From Ceratopteris richardii (lineage: Eukaryota > Streptophyta > Polypodiopsida > Polypodiales > Pteridaceae): a stretch of 64,000 nt of DNA. The notes under the pieces were generated by a model. That model was given only the letters and a program-made list of their open reading frames with translations, made no database searches and was not told the DNA's origin. The position numbers were made by a program, and so were the translations under genes. Shown here one piece after another: positions 52,763-63,986 of this stretch; within the stretch, counting starts at the first letter, position 1, and each line of letters starts with the position of its first letter. Where the stretch lies: assembly GCA_020310875.1 (NCBI GenBank), contig CM035439.1:136294753-136358752 (forward strand). Reading direction: 5' to 3'.

Positions 52763-55428
52763 GTGCTGCGAAGTAAATTCATGAACCTTAGATCGGGCAA
52801 ACACATAGGTAAGTCAGACCGACAAAGCCTTAGATCATCAGAAGCAAGCGTAGGAACTATTGCACGATCGTGGGCACAACAATTGAATAATAGTTATCCC
52901 TACGAGTTAAGCTCAGATACGAGTGAATCAGAAATGGCCTTTAGCATGGAAAGAGCAGAAGGAGGGTCAAATGTAACATATTTAGAAAAACCTGAAGGAC
53001 CCTATAGGACTCAATTAGAATTTCTCCGAACCAACTGCTTAGGTGCTCGCATCTATGAGGATGGTTTGCAAAGACAAGTGGTGCAAATGCACAATCCTGA
53101 TCAACCCATTGGATTGGAACGTCCAGTGGTGAAATTCGAGAGAGATGCGTACATAGACAAGGAAGGAACGATGTACATCTTAAGTACTCAACCAAACAAT
53201 ACCAATGAGTTTGGCGTAATTCAGTTAGAGACGGAAACAAAAGCCCAAGGAAAAGAACCGTTAGAAGAACCTAGGACACCTAGAGGAAAATCTGTACTGA
53301 CACGAGTACTAGTTCCAGATTGGACCCTCAGGATAACAGAAGCATAGAATTATTCGTAAACAAAGAGACAGACAAAGCATTTTGGAGGTACAGAACGGAA
53401 CAACCTAATGAGATAGGCTCCATCATAATCTACGAATTTAAGGACCCGGATACACCTAGAAAGGTTGTATACCTGGATGAAACTTCAGAAAGAGTATTTG
53501 TGGTACCAGACCACGCAAGAAATACCTACACATGGAGAGGTGAGTTGGTATTCCTTCCAACTTGAGTAAACGTAAACATGAGCCAACAAGGGGCAGGAAC
53601 ATCCTCAGCCCATGGCATGCAAAGAGAGAAGAACAAAGAAAGGCCTGAAGTAAGTTTCAATCATCCCATAAGGAGAGATAGAACCACCGTAGAAACGGCT
53701 AGAGTGGATAGACAAAGAGAACCTAGAATACCATGTGGTAGAGATGATTTTCCTCTACCTAGACCACCTGAACCCGCAAGAATATTAAGACCCACTCAGT
53801 TAGTGGATTCCATGAAAAACTACTTTGATGGGACAGGAGATCCCTATGACCATGTTGCAGAATTTAAGCAAGTGCTTTGAGGAGAGCAAGTAGAAGACAT
53901 ATTCATGCAATATAATACCTTTGGACTAATGTTAAAGAATACCGCTTTAACTTGGTTCCAACCAGTGCAACAAAGGCAATTTAGAGACATCCATCACCTT
54001 TTAGAGTCATTCATCACAGAATTCTCTAAAAGTGGAATCAGACATGACACGTCTTCGTTGATTCATAGTTTCAAACAGACCCCTCAGGAAACAGTTAGAC
54101 TGGCAGGACGTAGGTTTAGATAATATATTGAGAGATGTCCAATGCAAGAGCTACCCTCACAGGCCAAGCAAGTGTCATTGTTTTTAGATGGTCTGTTGAG
54201 CTCTAAACTACACTCCTATGTATACTTGAAGGAACCCAGAACGGTAGAGGAGTGTGTAAGAATTTGTATAGACATTGAGGACAACTTAGGAGACGAGTTG
54301 GAACTCTCAAAGGTCTATAAGGACTCAGATTGTTCATCTCTAGCATCCACAAAATTGTCTAGCTCAATAGAAGATCTAGCAGAAAAAGTTGCCCAGAAAC
54401 TAGGAGTTTCTAGTAAACAAATGCCAAGGTTAACAACAAACAAGCGTTGTTACACCTGTGGTGGTGATCATATGGCAATGTGTGTCCCAATGCAACACAA
54501 CCACAAGCCAACCCTAGTGGCCAGTACTGTACAATTGAGAGATGATACATGAATCATACGGCACAGGACTGCCCATACAACAAAGAGGCAGTGAGATAGA
54601 ACTACCCGCAAGCATATGCACAGCCAGGTAGGTATCAAGGCCAATATAATACTCAGCCTCATTACTATAGGCCTCCTTACAACTACCCTTATCAGGCTCA
54701 ACAGAGCAGCCACCCCCACCAGCTAATGTCATCTCAGTTAAATATGCTGCTGCAGAGGAGAACCTAAGTAGGGCTTTAGTGCCTTCATCACCCCTGATCA
54801 CAGAAAGTGACCCTAACTCAAATATTTTTGACTCTACTCATGTAAATAGTCCACCCGCATATTACACAGAGTCACCAGAACATGTAGACCCATATCAATA
54901 CGATAGTCCACCATTGGAACCTAGTTGGGAGCCGGAATACGCTAATGTGATGTACACAAACCCAAATCCACGGCCCCAATTAAGACAATAAAGACCACAG
55001 GGCCCTAGAGGACCATGCTTTAGGTGCCAGGGAGATTATTTCATAAAGGATTGACCACATCCTCCAATAGCAGGACAATCACAATATTATAACATACAAG
55101 GCTTTTTTGCCCATTGTGGTAAAGAACATATCATCAAAGAGTGTCCTAAGAACCCTGCTAATGCTTCAAATGTGACACCGATCAACGTGATAGGTATTGT
55201 CAAGGCAGATGGATCCAACCCTGCATAGGTGCCTATCCAAGCTATAACAAGAGCCCAGGCGCTCTTACAGAACCAATAGCTCAATCAGGAGAAAAGAACT
55301 GGAACTAGTGAAGTTGGAGAATCTAGTAGTAAGAAGACAAAATCTTGGAAAGATTCTAGAGAAAGGATAAAGAGAAAATGGAGTAAAAAAATAACTGAGT
55401 AGCGAAACCCATACCGAAAAACCTAGAC
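52763..55428 (+). pseudogene. gag: element D gag (capsid and zinc knuckles), broken
   Basis: An ATG at 52763 opens a 194-codon N-terminal part. A frameshift near 53310-53330 leads to the next frame, with stops at 53563, 53878, 54121 and 54550. The capsid core is at about 53800-54240: YFDGTGDPYDHVAEFKQV, LTWFQPVQQRQF, SLIHSFKQTPQETVRL, VSLFLDGLLSSKLHSYVY. Zinc-knuckle segments are CYTCGGDHMAMC near 54449, CFRCQGDYFIKD near 55018 (degenerate, its last Cys position is a stop) and HCGKEHIIKEC near 55115 (first Cys absent). Linkers are P/Y/Q-rich. Close in layout to element A gag. Confidence 0.85.
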
Positions 55429-56193
55429 ATGATGTTTCGTGCGTATCAAGCCAGAATAAAAGAAGGACCTCAAATAGCTGAAATGAGTAAGAACTACCCT
55501 CGAACAGACCTAGAAATTGAGAGGACTAAGCTTTGCATGAAGATGGTAGAATTAGCACAGGCTATGTTCGAAGCCTCTAGATATCTAAATTGGAATAACA
55601 TGGCAAAACCAGAATTGCACTTTCAAGGACTGATGGAGAGGCTAGAATACTTGATTGATAGCAAAGAGAAAAAGGATTAGCATAGGAACCCTATCACCTC
55701 AGAGACACACGAAAGGAATGCACCATCCCTGTCTCAAGTACCAGATACAAAAGGTGAAGACAAACTTTCTTCCATACATAAATACTCACATGAATTTCTA
55801 AGAGAAATCCAAGAAGAGAAGTGGAGAAAAGAACAAGGAACTCATCCTCATATTCAAGAAATAGATGACTTGCAAGAGCAATTTCCCCAAGACATTCCCT
55901 CTATTTACGACGATGTAGAGGAAGAACAACTGAGTGAACACACATGTTTCGAATCTAATTCTTTGCAAGAATTACCTCAGTTCACAGGACCTTGGGAAGC
56001 AAAGTCTATTAGCATGAGAGCACCCACGATAATAGTGAGGAATGAAGAATCAGTGATTCTTAGAAACACGGAAGTGATCAAGAATACCAAAGTACAATGT
56101 AATCTCACTCTAGAGGAGTTGTTGAAGAGCAAACCAGAACTGTAGAAGCATGTAGCAAATCAATTCCCTGAGCTTGCTACTACTCCTTGACAG
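55429..56193 (+). pseudogene. element D gag-protease spacer
   Basis: One frame, continuous with PR1, with stops at 55678, 56143 and 56188. Helical segments (MFRAYQARIKEGPQIAEMSK, TKLCMKMVELAQAMFEAS) match MWLKAYQSKIMTGPNIEQHE and CRKLIEVAKATLEKTI in element A (5062-5220). TKVQCNLTLEELLKSKPEL matches TKVQCLLIVEELLHVKPQL of A. The role is unknown; it may be a nucleocapsid-protease spacer. Confidence 0.65.
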
Positions 56194-56835
56194 ATGGGAA
56201 CACACAAAAAGGTACCAGAGATACCCATAGAAAGGATCGGAGATGTAAGTGAAGGAGAGGAAGGTAACACTTATCTTCCGATAACCCATCAGGGCTACAC
56301 CATGAAAACCATCTTAGATTCAGGAGCCGGAGTAGCTATTGCTACCATCGCTTTATGGAAACATTGGGGTAAGCCAGCATTGAGACCTACCAGGATAAAG
56401 CTACAAATGGCTGACGAACATATAGAGAAACCATTAGGCTTATTAGAAGGCATATCTCTCACCACTTGTGGTGTGGAGTTTGAGCATACTTTTGCCAATT
56501 GTGATTTTGCAAAAAATCATGCTTACGAGATGATATTAGGACGACCATTCATGCGTCAATTGCACATCGTACAAGATTGGGGAACTAATTCTTTATACTT
56601 GCAACATTTAGGAGTGACTACTAAAATCAATCTTAAAGACTATTCACATCGAGATGCACCCCCAATACAATGGAATACCATCCATAAGACACAAGAAGAG
56701 ACAAAATTTGTACACTCATTGGAATCAGATCCCTCATGGTTGCACGAGGATACTCATTTATGGATGCGTAAAGTAGCAAAACAAGAGGAAGAACGGTTAG
56801 AAGCGAGGACCTTAGGTTCAGAACAACATCCATGA
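56194..56835 (+). pseudogene. element D first retropepsin (PR1)
   Basis: TILDSGAGVAIAT (active site, near 56311-56350), TTCGVEFEHTFANCDF, then MILGRPFMRQLHIVQDWG (near 56530-56580). It is the ILGRPF class and the direct counterpart of element A 5699-6385. Both halves of the motif are intact. Confidence 0.88.
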
Positions 56836-57570
56836 GCCCTTCAAGACCCAGCTTACGCACCTATAGTATTTCCAGAGGAAGAATTCGAACCCCATGGTTG
56901 GGTAGAAATCCTAGCAACCATGGATGTAGCCATCAATCAAGAACAATGGACACCCCACTATGACGACGATGGCTATGACATCTCAATTTTCACGATAGAG
57001 CCAATCATGTGTGATTCAATTATAGAAGAGTGTGAACCTAGCACTGATGCATTTGAGGATGCAACTGACTTCGATTTAGAGTCAATTATTAGGGGCCCAC
57101 CCTTTTCATCAGAGGAAGAATATTTCTACGAAGTAGAAGCTCATCCTCAGAGACACGAAGAAATTATGAATGAGGTGAGGTTAGCTACACAAGTGACTAT
57201 CAAAAGTGAAGGTAAGAAAAGAAAGAAGAAAGAAATCATGTCAAAAGAAGAAGAATCTTTGTTTGAGGTTCCTGAGAACTTCAAGAAATATGAAATAGAA
57301 GATAGACGAATCATGGTATGAATGCCTAACAGAAAAGCTGACGTCGGAGAAGTTATGATAATCGAGAGAAAACCAAAAAAATCATAGTTGCCATAGAAGG
57401 AGAAGAAGAAAAATGTACCTACATAGGGCATGACTTGACGACTAAAGAAGAAGAAGAATTAGTTGCCCTATTGCGCGAATATAGAGATGTGTTCGCTTGG
57501 AGTTATAAAGATTTGAAAGGAGTAGACCCGGATATATGTAAAACCCACGAAACAGAAACCATACACGTAT
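56836..57570 (+). pseudogene. element D acidic PR-RT linker
   Basis: An acidic segment (56920-57321, SSEEEYFYEVEAHPQRHEEI) followed, in another frame, by CTYIGHDLTTKEEEELVALL and YRDVFAWSYKDLKGVDPDI near 57410-57535, the start of the RT region. Stops at 56833 and 57319. Confidence 0.7.
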
Positions 57571-58380
57571 AATGATAACTACGCTGCTAAGATTAAAGAA
57601 GAAATAGATCGCTTGATAGAAGCAAGATTCATTTACGAAATTGAACATACTGAATGGGTATCCCCCATTGTGGTCCTACCCAAGAAGAATGGAAAATTGC
57701 GTGTGTGTATTAACCTTAAAAAAGTTAATGTCGCCAGGATTAGAGATAGTTATCCTCTTCCTATCATGGAACATTTATTGGAAAGAGTTGCGAACAAGGA
57801 AATTTACAGCTTTCTTGATGGTTTCTCAGGCTATAATCAAGTAGCCATTGCTCCAGAAGATCAACACAAGACGGCTTTTGCCATAGAATGGGGCATATTT
57901 GCATTTCGTGTAATGCTATTTGGCTTAACAAATGCACCCGCCACTTTCCAGCGACTCATGTGTCATGTTTTTAAGGAATTCTTACGCAAGAATTCGGAAG
58001 TTTATGTCGATGACCTATGTGCACACTTGAATCTAAGACAGACGCATATCCTAGAGTTAAGACAAGTATTTGACAAATGTCGAGAATATCAAGTTTGTTT
58101 GAACCCAGAAAAATGTGTTTTCATGGTCAGACAAGGCAAAATTCTAGGACACATTGTGTCAAAGAATGGAATATCTACGGACGAAGAAAAAGTGAAAGTG
58201 ATTGCAGAATTACCTAGACCAAATAACATAAAAGAGGTACAAGCATTTATGGGTCATTGCGGTTATTACAGAAGATTCATACACATGTATGCAATCATAG
58301 CCAAGCCTCTGTACTCTCTTTTAACTAAGTTTGAATGGACAGATGAGTGTGAGAATTCATTCAGTGAACTTAAAAGACGT
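57571..58380 (+). pseudogene. element D reverse transcriptase
   Basis: [74 protein letters not shown], the catalytic YVDDLCAHLN (near 58002), CVFMVRQGKILGHIVSKN and GHCGYYRRFIHMYAIIAKPL. Open from 57613 to 58569 without interruption, so the whole RT core is intact in this copy. Confidence 0.93.
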
Positions 58381-58830
58381 TTGTGCTCAGCACCTATATT
58401 GACCACCCCGGATTGGAGTAAGCCATTCCATGTACATGTGGATGCATCTAATTATGCCATAGGATGTGTGTTAGCACAACCCACGAATGAAGGTAATATA
58501 GATCTCCCCATAGCTTATGCGAGCAGAGAGTTGAACGCAGCAGAAAGAAATTACACCACTACAAAATGAGAAGGATTAGGAATTATCTACGCAGTAAAGA
58601 AATTCAGGCATTATTTGTTGGCAAAAAAGTTCAAATTCTTTACAGATCATCAAGCATTGTTGTACTTAGTCAATAAACCATGTAACACGGGATGATTAAT
58701 ACGTTGGTTTCTATTACTCATGGAGTATGATTTTGAAGTAGTAGTCAGGAAAAGAAAGACACATCTTAGAGCTGACCACCTTTCAAGATTAACCACAGGA
58801 GAAGCTCCTCAAAGAATAGTGGATGAATTA
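58381..58830 (+). pseudogene. element D RNase H
   Basis: PFHVHVDASNYAIGCVLAQP, YASRELNAAERNYTTTK, EGLGIIYAVKKFRHYLL, FKFFTDHQALLYLVNKP, THLRADHLSRL. In frame with RT, with stops at 58567 and 58693 (both single-substitution type). No archaeal-type RNase H follows. Confidence 0.9.
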
Positions 58831-59235
58831 CCATATGTGTATTTGTTTAACCTTGAGATAGCACCAGAATGGGCTAAGCCTATTGTCCCTATTCTCACGT
58901 ATGGACCCAAGAATCCTAGGATAAGGATCAAGGAAGGAGAGATTACCAAGTCTCAAAGGTAGCAAATCATAGCAAGAAGTATATATAAACAAGATAATCA
59001 AAAAATTCTTGCTTGTTGTGTAGATGAATCGGAACATGCGAATTGGTTGCAAGTAGCACACATAGGTGCATTAAAGCAACATCATTCGAAACATTGTACT
59101 TTGCAGACTCTGCATAGACTAGGAGTATATTGGCCTACAATGGAAGCAGATGTCTACAAGTTGTGTAAAGAATGCCATGTTTGTTGTGAAAGACCACCAG
59201 TAGAACATGCTACATTATATCACGTGTCTCTCACA
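58831..59235 (+). pseudogene. element D extra H2C2 zinc module (module 1)
   Basis: The module starts with EWAKPIVPILTYG (Trp codon 58870) and ends with His 59059, His 59080, Cys 59173 and Cys 59182 (H-x6-H-x30-C-x2-C), around LGVYWPTMEADVYKLCKECH. The next 105 codons repeat the same plan as the integrase zinc domain (Trp 59242, His 59437, His 59458, Cys 59550, Cys 59559). Distances from the second His to the WP pair and on to the first Cys are the same in both modules (18 and 13 residues), and Trp-to-first-His is similar. I infer a tandem duplication of spacer plus zinc domain. Confidence 0.82.
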
Positions 59236-60254
59236 CCAGACTGGAGTGAACCTTTAGTGATGTACCTGAGGACAAAAACATTTCCTCAAGGAATGACCTT
59301 AGCACGACAACAAAGTCTAGAAAAAGAAGCTCAGGACTATTCACTTATTGGCGACAATCTATACAAACGAGGATGAGACGGATACCTAAGACAATGTGTT
59401 CATGAAAGTGATTATCTGAGCATACTAGAGACTGCACACCAAGGTGTTGCAGGAGGTCATTTTGGACCTGATAGGATAATCAAAGCCATCCTCTTTGCAG
59501 GATTATGGTGGCCCACTCTCACATGGATGCACATACCTATGTTAAGAGATGTGATGTGTGCCAAAGAACTCAATTTCCTACTCGTAGGGATGAAATGCCA
59601 TTGAAACCCATGATGGGAGGACGTGCATTCTCTAAGTGGGGTATAGACTTTGTAGGACCCATTAACCCCCCTACAAAAGGTACACATGCTGAATACATTA
59701 TTGTTGCGATGGATTATCTTACCAAATGGGTAGAGGCAAAAGCCACGAAAAAGAATGATGCACACACGACTGCAAAATTCTTATTTGAAAATGTCTTTAC
59801 AAGATATGGATTGCCCATAGAGTTAGTGAGTGATCGAGGAACTCACTTTCTAAACCAGGTCATTGAATATTTGTTACAGGATTTTATGGTGATTCACAAG
59901 AAATCCGCACCATATCATCCTCAGGCCAATGGTCAGGCTGAAAGCACTAACAAGATCCTCTGTAACGTACTGACAAAACTCGTGAACAACAAACGTTCAG
60001 ATTGGGACAAACAATTACACCACGTTGTTTGGGCATATCGAGTGGCCTACAAGACCGTACTCAATGCAACTCCCTTTCAGATGGTTTTTGGTCAGAATGT
60101 TGTGCTTCCTTTGGACTTCTTGATACCGACCCTTACGGTTGCACAAGAACATCAGTGGACCGACCATGAATTATCAGCAAGAATAATGGACTTGGAACGA
60201 TTAGGAGAAACCAGGCTGAAAGCAGCAACAGGAATATACGCAGCAAAGAAGTGA
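59236..60254 (+). pseudogene. element D integrase (zinc domain and DDE core)
   Basis: Zinc module 2 (AHQGVAGGHFGPDRI, GLWWPTL, CDVCQRTQFPTRRDEM). Core: FSKWGIDFVGPIN (D), ELVSDRGTHFLNQVIEY (D), ANGQAESTNKILC (E), then FQMVFGQNVVLPLDFLIP. A stop at 59374 and a one-base loss near 59498-59503 interrupt it; from 59505 it is open to 60252. The catalytic triad is complete. Confidence 0.92.
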
Positions 60255-60696
60255 CAAAAAGCATATTTTGATGCGCATGTGAAAGATAAAGGCTTAAAAG
60301 AAGGATATTTAGTCCTAGTATATACGCTGAAACAACACGCACGAAAGTTAGAAAAGCGAAGTTATGGACCTATGATCATTAACCGACTCTCGACAAGTGG
60401 AGCAATACAATTAGCCACCTTAGAAGGAGATATAATGCCTAATTACATTAGTGGTTGTAGAGTCAAGTTATATCAAGAACCTCTTACTGAGGATATGCTT
60501 AGACGACTCACGTTGGCAAAGAAGCGTAAGGAGGAAGAAAATAGAATATGTGTTGAAGCTCGGGCAGAAGCTATAGAATGCATTAAGCACATGAAGTTAA
60601 GAAGACAAGGACTATGGAGAGAACATTATAACCATTTGGAAACAACACCCAGATACCCCATGGCCATGTGTCAAGTAAAGTCAACCACTCATCATA
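60255..60696 (+). pseudogene. element D integrase C-terminal part
   Basis: Same frame as the core: LKEGYLVLVYTLKQHARKLE, YGPMIINRLSTSGAIQLATL, ISGCRVKLYQEPLTEDML, then a charged helix. This is the non-chromodomain C-terminus of the polyprotein before PR2. A frameshift near 60690-60700 separates it from PR2 in this copy, whereas in element A the two are in one frame. Confidence 0.8.
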
Positions 60697-61164
60697 GTGG
60701 ATAGGAGACCATTCATTACAGTCAGGCTAGAGCATGGCAACCTTTGCCAAGAGCTGAGGGCTTTAATTGACTCAAGAGCTGTGACTAGTGCGATTAGATG
60801 GTCCCACTATAAGGACTCAGGAATAGAAACGCGGCCAATTGAGGCATACCTCATAGGGATAGGAGGCATGGAAACCCCTTGCATGGGTGAGGTGGACCTT
60901 CCTATCCTCATAAACGAAGTGACTCTGACAGTAAAGCTACTAGTGTGCCATGATGAGGACCTGATAGAACTCCTAATCCTTGGTCAAGATTGGCTATACA
61001 ATCACTCAGTGGACCTAAATCTTAGACAAGGCTCCTTGCAGATTGGAACCTTAGATCAGAAGCGAGTGATACTGCTTGACTTCCCTAACGGCATTCCGAC
61101 TGAGGTATGTAACCCTAGACCATATGAACAGCATGCGAAGGAGGATCAAAAGATCTTTTGTTAG
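60697..61164 (+). pseudogene. element D second retropepsin-like domain (PR2), active-site Gly changed
   Basis: ELRALIDSRAVTSAIRW occupies the active-site position: Asp codon 60769-60771, with the invariant Gly codon read as AGA (Arg, 60775-60777), a single G-to-A change from GGA. The flap-like GIGGMETPCMGEVDLPI and LLILGQDWLYNHSVDLNL (near 60970-61010) match element A PR2 closely, as does LLVCHDEDLIE against VLVCKDEDLIE. The G-to-R change would probably inactivate the enzyme, if it was ever one. Between PR1 and PR2 of the same element the motif class differs (ILGRPF against ILGQDW). Confidence 0.8.
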
Positions 61165-62115
61165 ATGATTCATGTTACGTCTACACCAACCCACGCGGGC
61201 TTGGCGATGGACAATAGTCAATCAGAAGGTCGTCAGGAGATTTTCCCTTGGGCTTCCTACAAACTAGAAGGGGCAACAGCCCAACCGCTTGGTCAAATGG
61301 ACACAATCAGTGGTCAGGTGGGTTACATCAGCGGACAAATGGGGGTGATTGCAAGTCAGGTGGACTGCATCAGCAGCCACATGGGCAAAACACCCTGCAG
61401 TGCCCATCCTTCCACACTTATTGTGGACTGGCCTAGATCTATGGTACAGAATGCCTCACTTCCTAATGGGCACGTTTTGCAAGTGTTGGACCTCCCTTCT
61501 TTTCCAAAGTAGAGTGTCCATCCGACCTCTCAACCTGAACCACAAAGGAGTCAACCACAACAGAGGAATCGAGATCGACAACAATATCAGATGACACAAG
61601 AAAGAAAGCAGCAGTATCAATATCACAAAGCAAGAGGCACGAGAAAAATATGGGTGCCAAAAGGATAGAAACCACCGACAGACAAGTATGACAAGAAGAA
61701 GTCAAGGTAGAAGCAGAATCACTATCCAAAATCTCCTCGACCTCCTTCTACAAGTGCAAGCATTCGACAGATTTGGACCGCCAAAAAGTACCTCACGAAT
61801 CGACCCACATCCACACAGATTTGGGTACCAAAACAGTGTATTATAGCTCAACCCTCAAGCCATGTATTATATATCCCTCAGAAACCTATTCACCCCTCAC
61901 CACCATCATATCGAACACCACCTTTTGTCCCTCAGCAGAAATATACCACCCACCCAGAAACTCTTAGGAAGTGGATACCGAAACGTACCCAGATGTCTTC
62001 TCCGACCCCCTTATCTACCATAACTCCCACTCCGACTAATCTACAACCTTGTAATAACTCATTCACGACCGAACCTTGTACAAATCCACACACTATAACC
62101 CAACATCACATGTAA
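61165..62115 (+). pseudogene. element D polyprotein tail: heptad repeat and W-x-P-K motifs
   Basis: Same frame as PR2, after a TAG at 61162. First a seven-residue repeat (61294-61398, units QMDTISG, QVGYISG, QMGVIAS, QVDCISS, HMGKTPC). Then a Q/R-rich segment and four W-x-P-K type motifs with Trp codons at 61651, 61774, 61822 and 61972, all in one frame: KIWVPKG, QIWTAKK (degenerate), QIWVPKQ, KWIPKR. The linkers are rich in P, S and T. Stops at 61510 and 61666 and one more. It corresponds to element A 10887-11520. Confidence 0.68.
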
Positions 62116-62345
62116 TGACATTTCATCAATAAATGTATGCATCATCTGAAGCATGTAGGTGTCTAGAGACCTGCATTAGTTTGCAAGAAATCATTCCATA
62201 AACCATATCACAACACTCGACTACACGGGTTACACATCGCTTATGGAAAGGGATTGCGGTCTCACTTTAATGGGATCATAATTAATTTCCATACTAATGT
62301 GTTAATCTTTTGTAGCATATCTACTATGCACTCGCATCATTCATC
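62116..62345 (+). promoter_or_regulatory. spacer with branch-point and acceptor-like sequence before the extra ORF of D
   Basis: TACTAAT at 62292-62298 is a near-consensus branch point. TTTTGTAG with AG at 62314-62315 is a fair 3' splice site, 31 bases before the ATG at 62346. Element A has an acceptor-like run in the same place. No donor identified; a donor in the leader would give a spliced message for the downstream ORF. Confidence 0.5.
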
Positions 62346-62912
62346 ATGCAGGCAGAAGGACCATTTGAAGCAGGCCCTAGTGCACCAATGTTGAATATTG
62401 GCGAATTACTAGCTGAGCCCCATCCTACCGCTCAACCACCAGAATTTCAAGGATTTCGAGGACCCATGCCGATCGACGATCCTCCTAGGGGATATACTGA
62501 GAAGATTCATCGTAACTCACATTGGTTTCAAGGTCTAGCAGGACCGTTGGTAGACACAGATTTCATTTTCAAGGCCAATTTGGCGTTTGATCACCGTACT
62601 TGGGCCAAGTACCAATTTTTCTCAAGAGAATTCGAAGGACTACAGAGCATAGAAGACTTAACGCATGTTTGGGCAAGAGCAGACTTCACAGAATATTTCA
62701 GTGATCCTTTGCCTAAATCGGATTTCTATAGATGCTACTACTTGGTAACAACATTGACAGCTTCAGAGAACAAAGATTTGCCAGGAACGTTCATCTTGCC
62801 GTCTTTGGTAAATGATCCGCGATATAAGAAGTTTTATCTATCTAAAGATTTGATTAGAGCTGCTATTAAGATACATGGAACGCTGTCAGGAAGACTTGCA
62901 TCTTCCAATTGA
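62346..62912 (+). CDS. element D extra ORF, first part (188 codons, open)
   Basis: It starts at ATG 62346 and is open to 62912. The region ADFTEYFSDPLPKSDFYRC aligns with the extra ORF of element A around 11800-11860, and FYLSKDLIRAAIKIHG with IKFTHELIKEAFGWE. The N-terminal 50 residues are P/G-rich. No signal peptide, membrane segment or known domain. In element A the homologous ORF continues into a long coiled coil, so this may be a first exon or a truncated form. Confidence 0.6.
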   Translation: MQAEGPFEAGPSAPMLNIGELLAEPHPTAQPPEFQGFRGPMPIDDPPRGYTEKIHRNSHWFQGLAGPLVDTDFIFKANLAFDHRTWAKYQFFSREFEGLQSIEDLTHVWARADFTEYFSDPLPKSDFYRCYYLVTTLTASENKDLPGTFILPSLVNDPRYKKFYLSKDLIRAAIKIHGTLSGRLASSN

Positions 62913-63906
62913 TGGCCCGAAAAATTAAAATATTTATTGGTGAATTCTAAACCTCTTTTATATCACTGTTGATCAGTTGTGCTAATTGGATTAACTATTT
63001 TGAAAATGTTATCAGGTATGAAGGATGAAGCAGGACATATGTTCATATTAGGGTTTACCCTAAGTACTTAATTAATGAGTATTTATATTTATACATGCTA
63101 GAAACATGGGTATATAACTCTAGTTCATATGATTTATGACAATAGGGTTCATTTGAAGGGTCTCAAAAGGTTCTAATAGGTTCATGTTAGAGTTTATTTA
63201 TGTTCCAAAGGGTTAATGATAGGGTTTATTTAAATGTTAATGAGCTAATGGTAGGATTCCAAAAGGGTTTTAAGGGGTTTAGTGTGGAAGAATGAAGATT
63301 AGCCTTAGTTTGAAGGGTTGAAACAAATAATATTTAATGAAATTAATCTATAATTTAACATTGGTTAACCTACAAATTTAATTTATGGTTTAATTTGTTA
63401 ATTTAATAGTGTGTATACTTTTAAATACTAAGGTTCTAATTAATTAAACCCTTAAACTAAGATTGAATTAAATGATTCATTTAAAATAAGAAATATAGGC
63501 TAATTAAATTAAAAATGGTAAATTAAATGGATAAATAATTAGTGGTCTATATGAGTACTAGGAAAAAGAATGGTTTATAGAAAATGTGTAACTAAAGTGA
63601 TTGAAATAGTGGTTGGAATAAATGATGCAATTAAAGGAAGTTAAAGAGAAACTTTAAATGAATGGTGTATATGAAAAAGGTTAAAAGAATGGAGTAAGTG
63701 AGTTGTGTATAAAGTCAATTTAAAGTGTGGTGAAAGGAAGGAGATTAAAGTGTGGTTGTAGATTAAAAGTTAAAACCAAAAGAGTGGATTATGAAGGACT
63801 TGTGTATGTATTTAAATGTGTGTTGAGCTCAAGTTTCTCCTAATGTTTTTTGCAGGTACTGTCTCTTGCTCTTTACTTTCTTCTGTTTTTCCTTCTTTCT
63901 CATTAG
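62913..63906 (+). other. AT-rich non-coding segment, possibly an intron
   Basis: About 1 kb with clearly higher AT content than the flanks and no reading frame. It contains loose repeats such as GGGTTTATTTAAATG and TTAATGAG near 63125-63260. It ends in a strong pyrimidine tract (63858-63902) with AG at 63905-63906, and an earlier TTTTTTGCAG ends at 63855. It could be an intron of the extra ORF, or an unrelated AT-rich insertion. Confidence 0.4.
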
Positions 63907-63986
63907 ACCCTCCTCGTGCTCGGGATATTGAGCCGTCATGTCCTGCTGTGTACGATGATCTTGATATGCCCCATGCTGCTGCATGA
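63907..63986 (+). other. short coding-like stretch after the acceptor
   Basis: From 63909 the frame PPRARDIEPSCPAVYDDLDM is open for 25 codons to a TGA. Composition is coding-like and GC-richer than the segment before it. It is too short to assign. Confidence 0.25.
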
